Of a stretch of 40,347 nucleotides of DNA, positions 17,903-26,678 are shown piece after piece. Below the pieces are notes generated by a model. The model saw only the letters and a program-made list of their open reading frames with translations, had not been told where the DNA came from and did not search any database. The translations under genes and the position numbers were made by a program. Numbering within the stretch: position 1 is the first letter of the stretch; every line of letters starts with the position of its first letter. The stretch lies in NCBI GenBank assembly GCA_015057955.1, contig SVDE01000011.1, positions 1-40,347 on the forward strand, in the 5' to 3' direction. Source of the stretch: Lachnospiraceae bacterium. Its GTDB lineage: Bacteria; Bacillota; Clostridia; Lachnospirales; Lachnospiraceae.

Positions 17903-20900
17903 TTACTGCCTGGGAACTTCCCTCATCTCATATACTTCCATTATATCGCCTTCCCTGATATCCTGGAAATCCTTAAGAACGATACCGCATTCATAACCTG
18001 ACTTGACTTCCCTTGCGTCATCATTGAATCGCTTGAGGGAGGCAATCGCTCCGTCAAAGAGCTGCTCTCCGTCCCTGGAAAGTCTGACCTTTGAGGATTT
18101 TCTGACAACACCGTCAAGTACATACGAACCAGCAATGATGCCGACTCCAGATGCCTTGAATGTCTGGCGGACCTCAACATGTCCGATGACAGACTCCTCA
18201 TATACAGGTTCATACATGCCCTTCATTGCGAGTTCGACATCATCGATCGCGTTGTAGATAACGCTGTATGTACGCATGTCGACTTTCTCATGCTCAATGA
18301 GGTCACGCGCATCCGGATTGACGCCGACGTTGAAGGCGATGATCAGCGCATTTGAAGCAGATGCAAGTGTAGCATCATTGATGGTGACATTTCCGGCTCC
18401 GGTGTGGATGCACTTGACAACGATCTCGTCATTTGAAAGCTTCTCAAGGCTTTCCTTGATCGCCTCAACCGAACCCTGGACATCTGCCTTGACTATGATG
18501 TTGAGTTCCTTGAGTTCTCCGGCCTTCATCTGGTCGAACATGTCGTCAAGGCTTACATGGTTCTTGGAGCCTGCAAGGAGTTTCTTCTTATTCTCTGCAA
18601 CATATACCTGTGCAAACTGTTTTGCATCCTTGTCATTGTCAAATGCCACAAATGTCTCGCCTGCGTTGGGAACGCCGTTAAGACCGGTTATCTCAACAGG
18701 TGTTGAAGGAAGAGCTGTCTTGACTTTCTGGCCCTTGTCATTTGTCATTGATCTGACCTTGCCGTATGCCTCACCGATCGCGATATGGTCACCTACTTTA
18801 AGAGTACCCTTCTGTACAAGGAGTGTTGCAACAGAACCGCGTCCCTTATCAAGTTTTGCTTCGATCACGACACCGCGTGCTTTCCTGTTAGGATTAGCCT
18901 TCAGTTCAAGGATCTCTGTATCAAGGATGACCATCTCGAGGAGGTTCTCAATACCCTCGCCGGTTTTGGCTGAAACAGGAGCGAATATGGTATTTCCGCC
19001 CCATTCCTCAGGAATGAGCCCGAGATCTGAAAGTTCCTGTTTTACTTTGTCAATATTTGCCGCAGGCTTATCGATCTTATTGACAGCAACGATCACATGA
19101 ATGCCGGCAGCTTTTGCATGGTTGATGGCCTCGACTGTCTGCGGCTTGACACCGTCATCCGCAGCAACAACAAGGATCGCCACGTCAGTAGCCTGGGCAC
19201 CTCTTAATCTCATCGCAGTGAATGCCTCATGTCCCGGTGTATCAAGGAATGTGATCGATTCGCCGTTGATGGATACTGTATAAGCACCGATATGCTGTGT
19301 AATTCCGCCTGCTTCTCTCGCGGTTACGTTAGTATTTCTGATCGCGTCAAGAAGTGAAGTCTTACCATGGTCAACATGACCCATGATACATACAACAGGG
19401 GGCCTCTTTACCAGTGTCTCTGCAGGATCTTCCTCTTCCTTCAGGAGTTCTTCGATAGTGTTGACCTCGACCTCATGCTCGCAGATGATATCTTTTTCAA
19501 GAGCGATCTCTTCAGCAGTTTCATAGTCAAGGATATCATTAACCGTAAATACTTTTCCTTTCAGGAACAGTTCCTTGATGAGAGCGGCAGGCTGCATCTT
19601 GAGTTTTGCAGCAAACTCTTTGAGTTCGATGGTATCCGGAATGGATATGACTTTGATCTCTTCCTCTTCCTGAACCTTAACAGGCTGCTTGGATGTACGC
19701 TGTGCTGCCTTCTCATTCTCAAGACGGTCAAACTTATCGCCCTGGTTCTTCTTGTCGTACTTTCCTTTTGTCTGAGTCTTGCCCTTGCCTCTTCCTTTTG
19801 TATCAGGAGCTGACTGCGGAGCGCCGCCTGCACTGGCTCCGGTGCCTGTATTTCTGCGGGCAGTACTCTGTCTCTGGTTATTATCTTTATCGTCATCTTT
19901 GTTAAAACCGCCCTGGGCATTGCCTTTGGCGTTCTTATTGAAGTTGCCTCTTCCCTGCTGGCCGCCTTTACCCTGGGCTGAACCCTGAGTATTCTGACCG
20001 CCTTTCTTTGCCGGTTTGCTTGTGAGAAGATCATCAGGATTGATGGTACCTTTTACGATCTTTGCTCTTAAGGATTTGATCGCCTCGCTCTCACCCGGTC
20101 TGCTTGTTTCAGCCTTTATCTGCGCCTGCGTCTTTGCTTTAGCTTCGTTCTTTTTCTCTATATCTCTTGCGCGCTTTTCTGAGATCTTGTTTTCCTTTGC
20201 AGGCTTGTCCTGTTCAGGCTTCTTCTCTTCAGGTTTCTTTTCCTCAGGCTTCTTCTCCTCAGACTTCTTCTCCTCAGGCTTTTTCTCCTCAGGCTTTACT
20301 TCTTCCACTGCTTCGGGCTTAGTGATAACAGGTTCAGCTTCCGGTGCTGCCTTAACTTCAGGTACAGCCTCAGCAACAGGCTTTGTTTCTGCCTTGACTT
20401 CTGAGGGTTCTGCCTTGGGCTCTTCTACCGGAGGAACTTTTACTTCCTCTTTAACCTCTACCGGCTCCACATAATCGTCCGGCTTCCTGTCTCTTGCCGG
20501 AATGTATGTTCTTGTCTGGGCAGGTTTCTTCGGTGCAGCGCTCTGGACAGCTTTTGCCTGTTTTGCAGCATTGTTCTGTGCTGCTTTAGCTTTAAGAGAA
20601 GCAGCGTACTGAGGGTTCAGCACTGCGCTTATCTTTTTCTTTTTCTTTGCAGCATCATCAGCAACAGCTGTTTTTTCCTGCTGTTTAGCTCCTGTCTCTT
20701 TTTCAGCAGCCAGCTTTTCCTTTGCTCTTGCTTCCGCCTCTACCTTCTTCATGATGCTCTCAGGAAGTGCGACCGCTTTGATCCCGCTGGTAGCAGGTGC
20801 AGGTGATGACTTCTTGGCGAAATTCTCCCTTGCCCTTTTTACCATGCTCTCCGGTACAAGGTTCATGTGGCTTTTGAGCACTGCACCCTGCTTTGCGAGG

Positions 20901-20959
20901 TATTCCATCAATGTTTTATTATCTATTCCCAATTCCTTGGCGAGCTCATATACTTTCAT
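17903..20959 (-). CDS. infB: Translation initiation factor IF-2
   Basis: GTPase that places initiator tRNA on the 30S subunit. Total length is 1018 residues, long for Firmicutes because of a low-complexity N-terminal half. The first ~55 residues form an IF2N domain ([19 protein letters not shown]); a charged linker with EEKKP repeats (223-250) and a Gly/Asn/Gln-rich segment (320-400) follow; a second IF2N domain lies near 435-490. The GTPase P loop GHVDHGKT is at 527-534, followed by DTPGHEAF and NKID. It has an AAAGGAGG ribosome site and overlaps the L7Ae-family stop by four bases. Confidence 0.98.
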   Translation of the reverse strand: MKVYELAKELGIDNKTLMEYLAKQGAVLKSHMNLVPESMVKRARENFAKKSSPAPATSGIKAVALPESIMKKVEAEARAKEKLAAEKETGAKQQEKTAVADDAAKKKKKISAVLNPQYAASLKAKAAQNNAAKQAKAVQSAAPKKPAQTRTYIPARDRKPDDYVEPVEVKEEVKVPPVEEPKAEPSEVKAETKPVAEAVPEVKAAPEAEPVITKPEAVEEVKPEEKKPEEKKSEEKKPEEKKPEEKKPEQDKPAKENKISEKRARDIEKKNEAKAKTQAQIKAETSRPGESEAIKSLRAKIVKGTINPDDLLTSKPAKKGGQNTQGSAQGKGGQQGRGNFNKNAKGNAQGGFNKDDDKDNNQRQSTARRNTGTGASAGGAPQSAPDTKGRGKGKTQTKGKYDKKNQGDKFDRLENEKAAQRTSKQPVKVQEEEEIKVISIPDTIELKEFAAKLKMQPAALIKELFLKGKVFTVNDILDYETAEEIALEKDIICEHEVEVNTIEELLKEEEDPAETLVKRPPVVCIMGHVDHGKTSLLDAIRNTNVTAREAGGITQHIGAYTVSINGESITFLDTPGHEAFTAMRLRGAQATDVAILVVAADDGVKPQTVEAINHAKAAGIHVIVAVNKIDKPAANIDKVKQELSDLGLIPEEWGGNTIFAPVSAKTGEGIENLLEMVILDTEILELKANPNRKARGVVIEAKLDKGRGSVATLLVQKGTLKVGDHIAIGEAYGKVRSMTNDKGQKVKTALPSTPVEITGLNGVPNAGETFVAFDNDKDAKQFAQVYVAENKKKLLAGSKNHVSLDDMFDQMKAGELKELNIIVKADVQGSVEAIKESLEKLSNDEIVVKCIHTGAGNVTINDATLASASNALIIAFNVGVNPDARDLIEHEKVDMRTYSVIYNAIDDVELAMKGMYEPVYEESVIGHVEVRQTFKASGVGIIAGSYVLDGVVRKSSKVRLSRDGEQLFDGAIASLKRFNDDAREVKSGYECGIVLKDFQDIREGDIMEVYEMREVPRQ
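20210..20293 (-). repeat. 15-base tandem repeat inside infB encoding Pro-Glu-Glu-Lys-Lys
   Basis: Residues 223-250 of IF-2 repeat the pentapeptide PEEKK (one copy SEEKK, the last degenerating to PEQDK), encoded by near-identical 15-base units. It forms a charged linker. Length variation between strains by slippage is expected but not shown. Confidence 0.85.
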
Positions 20960-21267
20960 TTACTTTCCTCCTTTAACACGGATATCAGACTATTGCCTAA
21001 CCCTTCATCGGTAAGAGCGATAACTGCCCTGCTTTCCTTTCCTGTGCATCTTCCCAGTTCTTCCTTAGTTCCGTATGTATACAACGGAATATCTCTATAA
21101 CTGCACATATCCGTATAATGTTTTTTTGTGTTTTCAGATGCATCCGCCGCTATAACGACCAGAAATGCATTTCCGCTTTTTATCGCTTTTTCCGAAGCGA
21201 ATTCACCGCTTTGCAATCTGCCGGCTTTGGCCGCGATACCGAGCAGTGATAATATCCTGTTTTGCAA
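20956..21267 (-). CDS. ylxQ: L7Ae/L30e-family RNA-binding protein (YlxQ-like)
   Basis: A 103-residue L7Ae-family protein from the nusA-infB interval, probably a K-turn RNA binder associated with ribosomes. It begins with a TTG codon two bases after the nusA stop, with GGAGGAAGG upstream; the start MQNRILSLLGIAAKAGRLQSGE matches the family N terminus, supporting TTG. The family core LVVIAADASENTKK follows. It overlaps infB by four bases. Confidence 0.88.
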   Translation of the reverse strand: MQNRILSLLGIAAKAGRLQSGEFASEKAIKSGNAFLVVIAADASENTKKHYTDMCSYRDIPLYTYGTKEELGRCTGKESRAVIALTDEGLGNSLISVLKEESK

Positions 21268-21269
21268 AT

Positions 21270-22412
21270 TTACTCGCCTTCCTCCGAAATGCTGTCTTCA
21301 TACTCTACAAATTCGCCGTCTTCATTTTCTTCGTAGCCTTCGTACAGCTCGCTAAGGAAATCAGCTGCCTGAGTCTCATTAAGGATGTCGATCTTGAATC
21401 CTGTGAGTCTGGCTGCAAGACGCGCGTTCTGGCCTTCTTTTCCTATTGCAAGTGAGAGCTGATGATCAGGTACGATAACTGTTGCTGTCTTTTCCTCGTC
21501 ATCTGCGATAACGGAAATGACCTGGGCCGGGCTGAGTGCGTTTTCAATAAATGCTGCTGAATTCTCAGACCATGTCACGATATCGATCTTTTCACCCTTG
21601 AGTTCTGCAACTACATTGTTAACACGCATTCCGTTAAGGCCTACGCATGCTCCTACGGGATCCACATCAGGATCATTTGAGCGTACAGCCATCTTTGTCC
21701 TGCTTCCTGCCTCTCTGGCAATGGCAACGATGTCAACAGTTCCGTCCTTGACTTCAGCTACCTCTGCCTCAAAAAGTTTTCTGACAAGCTCGGGATGAGT
21801 TCTGGATACAAGTATGCGAAGGTTCTTCTTGGTCTTCTTAACCTCAAGTACATATACCTTGATCCTGTCGTTGATCCTGAATTTCTCAGTCTTGACCTGT
21901 TCGTTTTCATTAAGGATCCCGTCTGCTTTTCCAAGGTTGATGACGATACCCTTGTCAGTAAATCTCTGGACAACACCAGTCGCGATATTGTTTTCTTTTG
22001 AGATGAACTCTTCAAAGATGTTATCCTTCTCACTCTCCCTGAGGCTCTGAAGAAGCACGTTCTTCGCGTTCTGTGTAGCTATGCGGCTGAATTCCTTTGA
22101 CTCGGCAGCAAGCCTTACGATCTCTCCTACTTCGCAGAGGGGATAGATCTGTCTTGCGTCCTCAAGTGCGATCTCTGTAAGGGGATTCTCGACTTCGTCT
22201 ACAACTGTCTTCTCGGCATAAACATAGAATTCGCCGGTCTCTTCATCGACCTTGGCAAATACATTTTCAGCTGCAAGAAGGCTGTCTTTCTTCTTGTACT
22301 GATTCTTATACGCGATTACCAGTGCTCCCTCGATCGCAGCAATGATGGATTCCTTGCTGATGTCCTTTTCGCTCTCGAGAAGATTCAGTGCTTCAATTAA
22401 TTCGCTTGCCAT
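21270..22412 (-). CDS. nusA: Transcription termination/antitermination factor NusA
   Basis: Binds RNA polymerase and modulates pausing and termination. The 380-residue product has the N-terminal polymerase-binding domain (to about residue 130), an S1 domain (GVVQRFTDKGIVINLGKADGIL), and two KH domains with DPVGACVGLNGMRV and IGKEGQNARLAARLTG. It lacks the long acidic repeats of proteobacterial NusA but ends in an acidic tail of about 30 residues. AAAGGAG precedes the ATG. It lies between rimP and the L7Ae gene; ylxR is absent. Confidence 0.97.
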   Translation of the reverse strand: MASELIEALNLLESEKDISKESIIAAIEGALVIAYKNQYKKKDSLLAAENVFAKVDEETGEFYVYAEKTVVDEVENPLTEIALEDARQIYPLCEVGEIVRLAAESKEFSRIATQNAKNVLLQSLRESEKDNIFEEFISKENNIATGVVQRFTDKGIVINLGKADGILNENEQVKTEKFRINDRIKVYVLEVKKTKKNLRILVSRTHPELVRKLFEAEVAEVKDGTVDIVAIAREAGSRTKMAVRSNDPDVDPVGACVGLNGMRVNNVVAELKGEKIDIVTWSENSAAFIENALSPAQVISVIADDEEKTATVIVPDHQLSLAIGKEGQNARLAARLTGFKIDILNETQAADFLSELYEGYEENEDGEFVEYEDSISEEGE

Positions 22413-22433
22413 TTTTGTTTTCTCCTTTGGTGA

Positions 22434-22895
22434 TTACCATTCAAATGTCTGTCTTATCAGTGAAATGCTGTTTTTATCAAATGTCTTGTCTAAGCCGTCT
22501 ACTTCCAGTGTGACGCTGCTCTCATCCCAGGCTTTTAATGTTCCTGTGAACTGTTTGCATTTGTCAACCGCCTTAAAGAGATGGATCTCCACGAGCTTCC
22601 CGAAATTTCTCTCATAGTCACGCTCTTTCTTGAGCGGTCTTGTCAGCCCTGGCGAGCTTACCTCCAATATGTAGGCATCTTTGATAAGATCTTCCTCATC
22701 GAGTTTCTTCTCCAGGGCACGGCTTACCAGTTCACAGTCATCAACGGTAATGCCGCCTTCCTTATCAACATATGCCCTTAAGTACCAGTCACTTCCCTCT
22801 TTTACATACTCGACGTCTACCATTTCAAACGAATTGGCTTCAAGTATGGGTTCAAGAAGCTTCTCTGTTCTTTTTTCAATATCTGCAGCGGCCAT
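22434..22895 (-). CDS. rimP: Ribosome maturation factor RimP
   Basis: 30S assembly factor that acts on the S12 region. The 153-residue product shows family motifs FEMVDVEYVKEGSDWYLRAYVDKEGGITVDDC and LEVSSPGLTRPLK in separate stretches, followed by the C-terminal SH3-like domain. AAGGAG lies five bases upstream of the ATG. First gene of the rimP-nusA-infB operon. Confidence 0.95.
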   Translation of the reverse strand: MAAADIEKRTEKLLEPILEANSFEMVDVEYVKEGSDWYLRAYVDKEGGITVDDCELVSRALEKKLDEEDLIKDAYILEVSSPGLTRPLKKERDYERNFGKLVEIHLFKAVDKCKQFTGTLKAWDESSVTLEVDGLDKTFDKNSISLIRQTFEW

Positions 22896-22914
22896 ATACG
22901 CTCCTTACATAAGA

Positions 22915-22940
22915 AAAAGCCGACCTTCCGGTCCGCTTTT
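22915..22940 (-). terminator. Terminator-like hairpin in the rimP leader (possible attenuator)
   Basis: AAAAGC-C-GACC (22915-22925) and GGTC-C-GCTTTT (22930-22940) pair around TTCC, with one internal mismatch. On the minus strand the stem is followed by T-rich sequence and lies between the candidate promoter and the rimP ribosome site. A weak stem in this place recalls the NusA-dependent leader terminator that controls the rimP-nusA operon in Bacillus subtilis. Function here is inferred. Confidence 0.5.
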
Positions 22941-22965
22941 GATCATTCTAATATGTTACCGTAGT

Positions 22966-22994
22966 AATTTACCATCATTTTCATTTAATTGCAA
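22966..22994 (-). promoter_or_regulatory. Candidate promoter of the rimP-nusA-infB operon
   Basis: On the minus strand TTGCAA (22989-22994) and TAAATT (22966-22971) are 17 bases apart, each matching four of six consensus bases. It lies between the terminator of the athL operon and rimP. Confidence 0.4.
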
Positions 22995-23020
22995 GGGTTA
23001 TTTTCATCCCTCCATAAATA

Positions 23021-23056
23021 TAAAAAGAAGGGAAAGCCGGACGGCCTTCCCTTCTT
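23021..23056 (-). terminator. Intrinsic terminator of the athL operon
   Basis: AAGAAGGGAA-A-GCC and GGC-C-TTCCCTTCTT (23025-23056) form a long stem with a 4-base loop; the single A/C mismatch becomes a G-U pair in the minus-strand RNA. The stem is followed on the minus strand by a run of T (23021-23026). It lies 22 bases after the last gene of the athL operon. Confidence 0.85.
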
Positions 23057-23078
23057 AATCATTAGTTTATGATCGTCA

Positions 23079-23327
23079 TCATCCGATCTGGGCAATATGA
23101 AATTCGATCGCTTTTTCAGCATCGTCTGTTTTCTGATCAGCGTTGAATACGTTCTCGTGAACAGAGATGTTGAAGTAATCTTTTTCATTCCCATCCTTCC
23201 AGACCTTAGCGATACCGAAGAACTCGCGGTCCTGGTTGCGGATAATGGGCTCGCTGAAACGGTATTTGTATGTTGCTCCGTTAGATGCAGCGTAGCTATA
23301 GATCTTTTCAGTGTCTACACAAGCCAT
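23079..23327 (-). CDS. Small protein of the transhydroxylase operon, unknown function
   Basis: An 82-residue soluble protein starting MACVDTEKIYSYAASNG. The start at 23327 is chosen because GGAGGT lies six bases upstream; the open frame extends 19 codons further into the previous gene without a ribosome site. It has a single Cys, many aromatic and charged residues (YKYRFSEP, REFFGIAKVWKDG), no membrane segment and no recognised domain. It follows the small-subunit gene by 16 bases and is the last gene before a strong terminator, so it is co-transcribed with the molybdenum enzyme. It could be a structural partner or assembly factor; this is inference. Confidence 0.75.
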   Translation of the reverse strand: MACVDTEKIYSYAASNGATYKYRFSEPIIRNQDREFFGIAKVWKDGNEKDYFNISVHENVFNADQKTDDAEKAIEFHIAQIG

Positions 23328-23343
23328 GTTTCTACCTCCAGTC

Positions 23344-23979
23344 TTACGCAAGTTTGATGGTTCCAAGGTCTTTTGCTTCATCAAGCACTACAGTGATCGG
23401 TGAAGTGCCTTCGATCTGAACGGTGTATTCCTCACCCTTTGTGAGTCTGAGGAACTGGAAATCACCGAAGAAGTCAGTTGCCTGCTCTACTGTCTTTCCG
23501 TCACTCTTTGCGGTAAGGGTGACTTTAGCACCTTTAACGCATTCACCATCGGCTCCGATGACTTCGCCGGCAATGAAAGGCTTCGGAAGTTTGTAATAGA
23601 GGATCTTATAATCAAGTCCTTCAGGTGTGCAGTCTGTGATCTCATCTGCATTCTCAGCGGCAAATTTAGCTGCGCAGCTGTTTGGATCTTCCAGATCGCC
23701 CCACTTATAGTCCTTGGTAGGATCATCCCAGAGGATGTCACAGGGCTTTGAGCCGTCAGCCAGAGGGAACATCTTGGGGATGTAGTCCATCTTGATCTTG
23801 TTGTTCTGGCCCTGCTCTACTTCTTCCATGTTCATCCAGATCTTTGCCATGCCTTCAGGGATCTCTGAATCAGTAGGCTGGTTAAGGTTTCCGGTAAGCT
23901 CGTCCGCGATCTCGAGAAGGTCGGATCCGCAGCCGTCAGCTCTGGTTATGTCAATGATCAAGCCATATTTCTGTGCCAT
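23344..23979 (-). CDS. athS: Transhydroxylase small-subunit homologue lacking iron-sulfur ligands
   Basis: Homologue of the small subunit of pyrogallol-phloroglucinol transhydroxylase, which normally carries three [4Fe-4S] clusters (about 274 residues). This one has 211 residues. Its ferredoxin-like N terminus GLIIDITRADGCGSD keeps only Cys17 of the first motif; Ala14 and Asp20 replace ligands. About 67 residues that would carry later ligands are missing between DYIP (65-68) and WGDL (93-96), compared with the paralogue at 30731-31627. The C-terminal beta-sandwich domain (from KPFIAGEV, residue 133 on) is intact. It starts one base after the athL stop with a GGGAGGAG site. The intact frame and signals argue against a pseudogene. 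Confidence 0.85.
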   Translation of the reverse strand: MAQKYGLIIDITRADGCGSDLLEIADELTGNLNQPTDSEIPEGMAKIWMNMEEVEQGQNNKIKMDYIPKMFPLADGSKPCDILWDDPTKDYKWGDLEDPNSCAAKFAAENADEITDCTPEGLDYKILYYKLPKPFIAGEVIGADGECVKGAKVTLTAKSDGKTVEQATDFFGDFQFLRLTKGEEYTVQIEGTSPITVVLDEAKDLGTIKLA

Positions 23980-23980
23980 A

Positions 23981-26509
23981 TTATTTCTCCTCCCATTTTC
24001 TGATCTCGCAAAGACATGAGTTAGGAGTCATACCAGGTACATTCTTAGCAAGCAGAGTTGATGCTGTAAGAAGGTTTACACAGCCTGCGCGGTCTGTGGA
24101 ACCTGCAACGCCCGGTTCGATCGGATCGTATCTGGCTGAACATCCATAGCTGTGCATAACTCCCTCAGGTACCCTGTAGGTAACTGAAGCTACGCAAAGA
24201 ACGCTTCCTCTGTCGTTATAAAGTTCTACAATGTCTCCATCCTTGATACCGCGGGCTTCAGCATCCTTCGGATTGATACGGCAAGGCCAGTAAGGATATC
24301 CGTTGATCTTTACGCGGTGCATCGGGATATCATCAAGCCATGACTCATGCTTGTCATAATGAGTATGGAATGACCAGCGGGGATGAGGTGAAATGATCTG
24401 CAGCGGATACTGATGCCATTTCTCACTCTTGTATCCCTCCCATGAAGGAATGAAATGAGGAATGATAGGTCTTTCCTGATCATGCGGCAGATTCTCCTTG
24501 AGTGACTGTGAAGCGAACTCGATGAGTCCTGAGTAAGTTCCAAGTCTCTCCGGATGACCCCACTTGCGCGGAAGGTTGCCGGGATCCGGTGTATCAGCTT
24601 CGCGCTCTTCATAGAACCAGCGCATTGAAGGATGAGGAACACGGTCCTTCGGGCACGGAACGATGTAGTATCCCTTGCGGTTGAACTCTTCCCATGTGAT
24701 GTCGCCGTCTTTTGCGATGTCTGAACTCTCGAAGTAAAGTCTTGCCCAATCGTCTTCAGTATTGCCCTCTGTGAACTCAAGCTCACGTCCGAGTTCACGT
24801 GCAAGGAGTGTGAAGATCTCATAGTCGCTCTTGGACTCTCCGCAAGGCTCAATGGCTTTCTGCTCACGTACGATGACACGCCAGTTGTTACCGATATGTG
24901 CCATTGTTGTATAGCCGCCGCAGGTAGCCCACTCACCAATGTCGTTACGCTCGAAGTTGGTGCATGCGGGAAGGATGATATCTGCGAAGTTAGTCTCTGA
25001 TGAGAACCAGCAGTCCTGATTGACAACGCACTCAAGTTCAGGGCTCTGATACATCTTGACCCACTTGTTGGTATCGAGCATTGTGCCCATGAATGATCCG
25101 CCGTAACGGTAGAACATATGGCATTTGCACTCTACAGGATACTTATTTACTGTAAACTGCTGATCAAGGCTGGCGCCGCAGAAGCCTTCGCCGCGGAAAG
25201 TATATTCTCCGTTGAGGATGGCTTCAGGAATGTCCAGTCTGAACAGTCTCTGCTTTGTAGGATTCTCAAAGCAGATCTTGCGCTTTGCAACGCTTGAACG
25301 GCCCATCTGTCCTTCAGGTTCAGCATATCCCGGGAACCACTTGTAGCTTGCGGGAGCTCCCATTGTTGTACCCCAGATTGAAACGCCGGGCTTTCCAAGT
25401 CCCTGCATTGCAGGAAGGAGGACCATCATACGTGCCCACTCTGTAGCGTATGCAGCACGGCATGCAGTACCCTGTCCGCCACGGCAGCCTGAAGACATAA
25501 CGGTTCTCTTCTTTGCCCACTCACGAGCAAGAGCCCTGATCCTTCTTGCAGGAATGCCTGACTGTGCCTCTGCCCATTCAGGTGTCTTCGGTACCATGTC
25601 ATCACTCTCGCCGAGGATGTACTCTTTGAAGAGATCAAATCCGAGTGTCCTGCGCTCAACATAATCATGATCGTATGTGTCATCGATTATCCACTGATAA
25701 GCGATGGCCATTGCGATGGCTGTATCTGAACCCGGACGAGGCGCAAGCCATGTTCCGTCCATAACAGCTGCTGTATAGTTGTAAAGAGGATCGATAAATA
25801 CGGTCTTGATGCCCATTTCCTTGAGCCATACACGCCAGATGTGAGACTCCTGGCCTGAATATGTACCACGGGTTGAATCCGGGTCATTTGACCAGAACAC
25901 GATCATCTCGCTGTTCTGCATGGTATCCTCAAGAAGGTCGAACTGCTCAGGCATTCCCAGTCTCCACTGGAAGCCGTAGGTATGGGTTGATCCCCAATGC
26001 CAGCCTTCCCATGAATCCGGGTTGTCATATATCGGTGTAAAATGGAGCATGTGCATGAAACGGTGGAAAGGTCCCATCTTGTATCCGACAACACCCCAGT
26101 TATGATGGGATGATGTAAGACCTGTAAGTGAAGCCTCGCCGTATGTCTCCTGAACACGCTTGATCTCTCCTGCGATGATCTTGATCGCCTCTTCCCAGGA
26201 GATCCTCTCATATCCGCTCTTGCCCCTGTTCTGCGGGTTGCGCTCTCCGTTAGGATCCCAGTCAACACGCTTCAGGGGATAAAGGATACGGTCTTTGGAA
26301 TAGATACGGTTTTTCTCACCATGAACCGGCGGCGAAAGCCGGAATGCCTTCGGAGGGCTGTAAACTTTGCCGTCTGAGGCTTTGATCTCCCAAGGATCAG
26401 GGAAATCTTCTTCCGGGATCTGCAATGGCCTTACTCGGGTCACAACGCCGTCTTCAACATAGACAGACACGGGACCGCCTCCGGTCATGTTGCAATACAT
26501 TTTTTCCAT
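23981..26509 (-). CDS. athL: Pyrogallol-phloroglucinol transhydroxylase, large (molybdopterin) subunit
   Basis: DMSO-reductase-family bis-MGD molybdenum enzyme expected to convert pyrogallol to phloroglucinol, with 1,2,3,5-tetrahydroxybenzene as co-substrate. It has 842 residues (about 875 in Pelobacter acidigallici) and no N-terminal Fe-S cysteine motif or Tat signal. Against the Pelobacter structure, numbered from memory, a constant offset of nine aligns the active site: His135 (H144), Asp165-Ser166-Trp167 (D174-S175-W176, near Mo) and Tyr395 (Y404). The MGD-binding C-terminal domain includes ISPHPRWSFHTHYD. Catechol dehydroxylases are relatives, but the active-site match and the phloroglucinol-pathway neighbours favour transhydroxylase. 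It is first in a three-gene operon. Confidence 0.9.
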   Translation of the reverse strand: MEKMYCNMTGGGPVSVYVEDGVVTRVRPLQIPEEDFPDPWEIKASDGKVYSPPKAFRLSPPVHGEKNRIYSKDRILYPLKRVDWDPNGERNPQNRGKSGYERISWEEAIKIIAGEIKRVQETYGEASLTGLTSSHHNWGVVGYKMGPFHRFMHMLHFTPIYDNPDSWEGWHWGSTHTYGFQWRLGMPEQFDLLEDTMQNSEMIVFWSNDPDSTRGTYSGQESHIWRVWLKEMGIKTVFIDPLYNYTAAVMDGTWLAPRPGSDTAIAMAIAYQWIIDDTYDHDYVERRTLGFDLFKEYILGESDDMVPKTPEWAEAQSGIPARRIRALAREWAKKRTVMSSGCRGGQGTACRAAYATEWARMMVLLPAMQGLGKPGVSIWGTTMGAPASYKWFPGYAEPEGQMGRSSVAKRKICFENPTKQRLFRLDIPEAILNGEYTFRGEGFCGASLDQQFTVNKYPVECKCHMFYRYGGSFMGTMLDTNKWVKMYQSPELECVVNQDCWFSSETNFADIILPACTNFERNDIGEWATCGGYTTMAHIGNNWRVIVREQKAIEPCGESKSDYEIFTLLARELGRELEFTEGNTEDDWARLYFESSDIAKDGDITWEEFNRKGYYIVPCPKDRVPHPSMRWFYEEREADTPDPGNLPRKWGHPERLGTYSGLIEFASQSLKENLPHDQERPIIPHFIPSWEGYKSEKWHQYPLQIISPHPRWSFHTHYDKHESWLDDIPMHRVKINGYPYWPCRINPKDAEARGIKDGDIVELYNDRGSVLCVASVTYRVPEGVMHSYGCSARYDPIEPGVAGSTDRAGCVNLLTASTLLAKNVPGMTPNSCLCEIRKWEEK

Positions 26510-26550
26510 TGTTAATCCTCCTAAATTAATTATAAATGTCCCTTATAAAA

Positions 26551-26578
26551 ATTATACAAAACGTAAAATTCATGTCAA
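26551..26578 (-). promoter_or_regulatory. Consensus sigma-A-type promoter of athL
   Basis: On the minus strand a perfect TTGACA (26573-26578) and a perfect TATAAT (26551-26556) are separated by 16 bases. The athL ATG is about 40 bases downstream and has a TAGGAGGATT ribosome site. Perfect hexamers suggest strong expression. Confidence 0.8.
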
Positions 26579-26621
26579 ATGCATTTTGCCCAATACAAAT
26601 CAGTTTTTTTGTCGTTTTTGC

Positions 26622-26651
26622 ATTTACTTCATGGTATGCATGCTGATAAAA
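26622..26651 (+). promoter_or_regulatory. Candidate promoter of the 128-residue orphan gene
   Basis: TTTACT and TAAAAT, 18 bases apart, precede the gene at 26679 by about 30 bases, divergent from the athL promoter. Boundaries are approximate and the match is moderate. Confidence 0.35.
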
Positions 26652-26678
26652 TCAGGAAAAACCTTGGAGGACTGCACT

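Noticed and set aside
18276-19100. 274-codon plus-strand open frame opposite infB
   Set aside because: Mirror of the IF-2 GTPase coding region, low-complexity Ser/Thr/Ala-rich product, no ribosome site.
23344-23979. Reading the cysteine-poor small subunit as a pseudogene
   Set aside because: Frame, ribosome site, spacing and C-terminal domain are intact, and a paralogue shows the same trend of cysteine loss.
23981-26509. Formate dehydrogenase or nitrate reductase annotation for the molybdenum enzyme
   Set aside because: No N-terminal Fe-S cysteines, no Cys/Sec Mo ligand; Asp-Ser-Trp and other residues match transhydroxylase.
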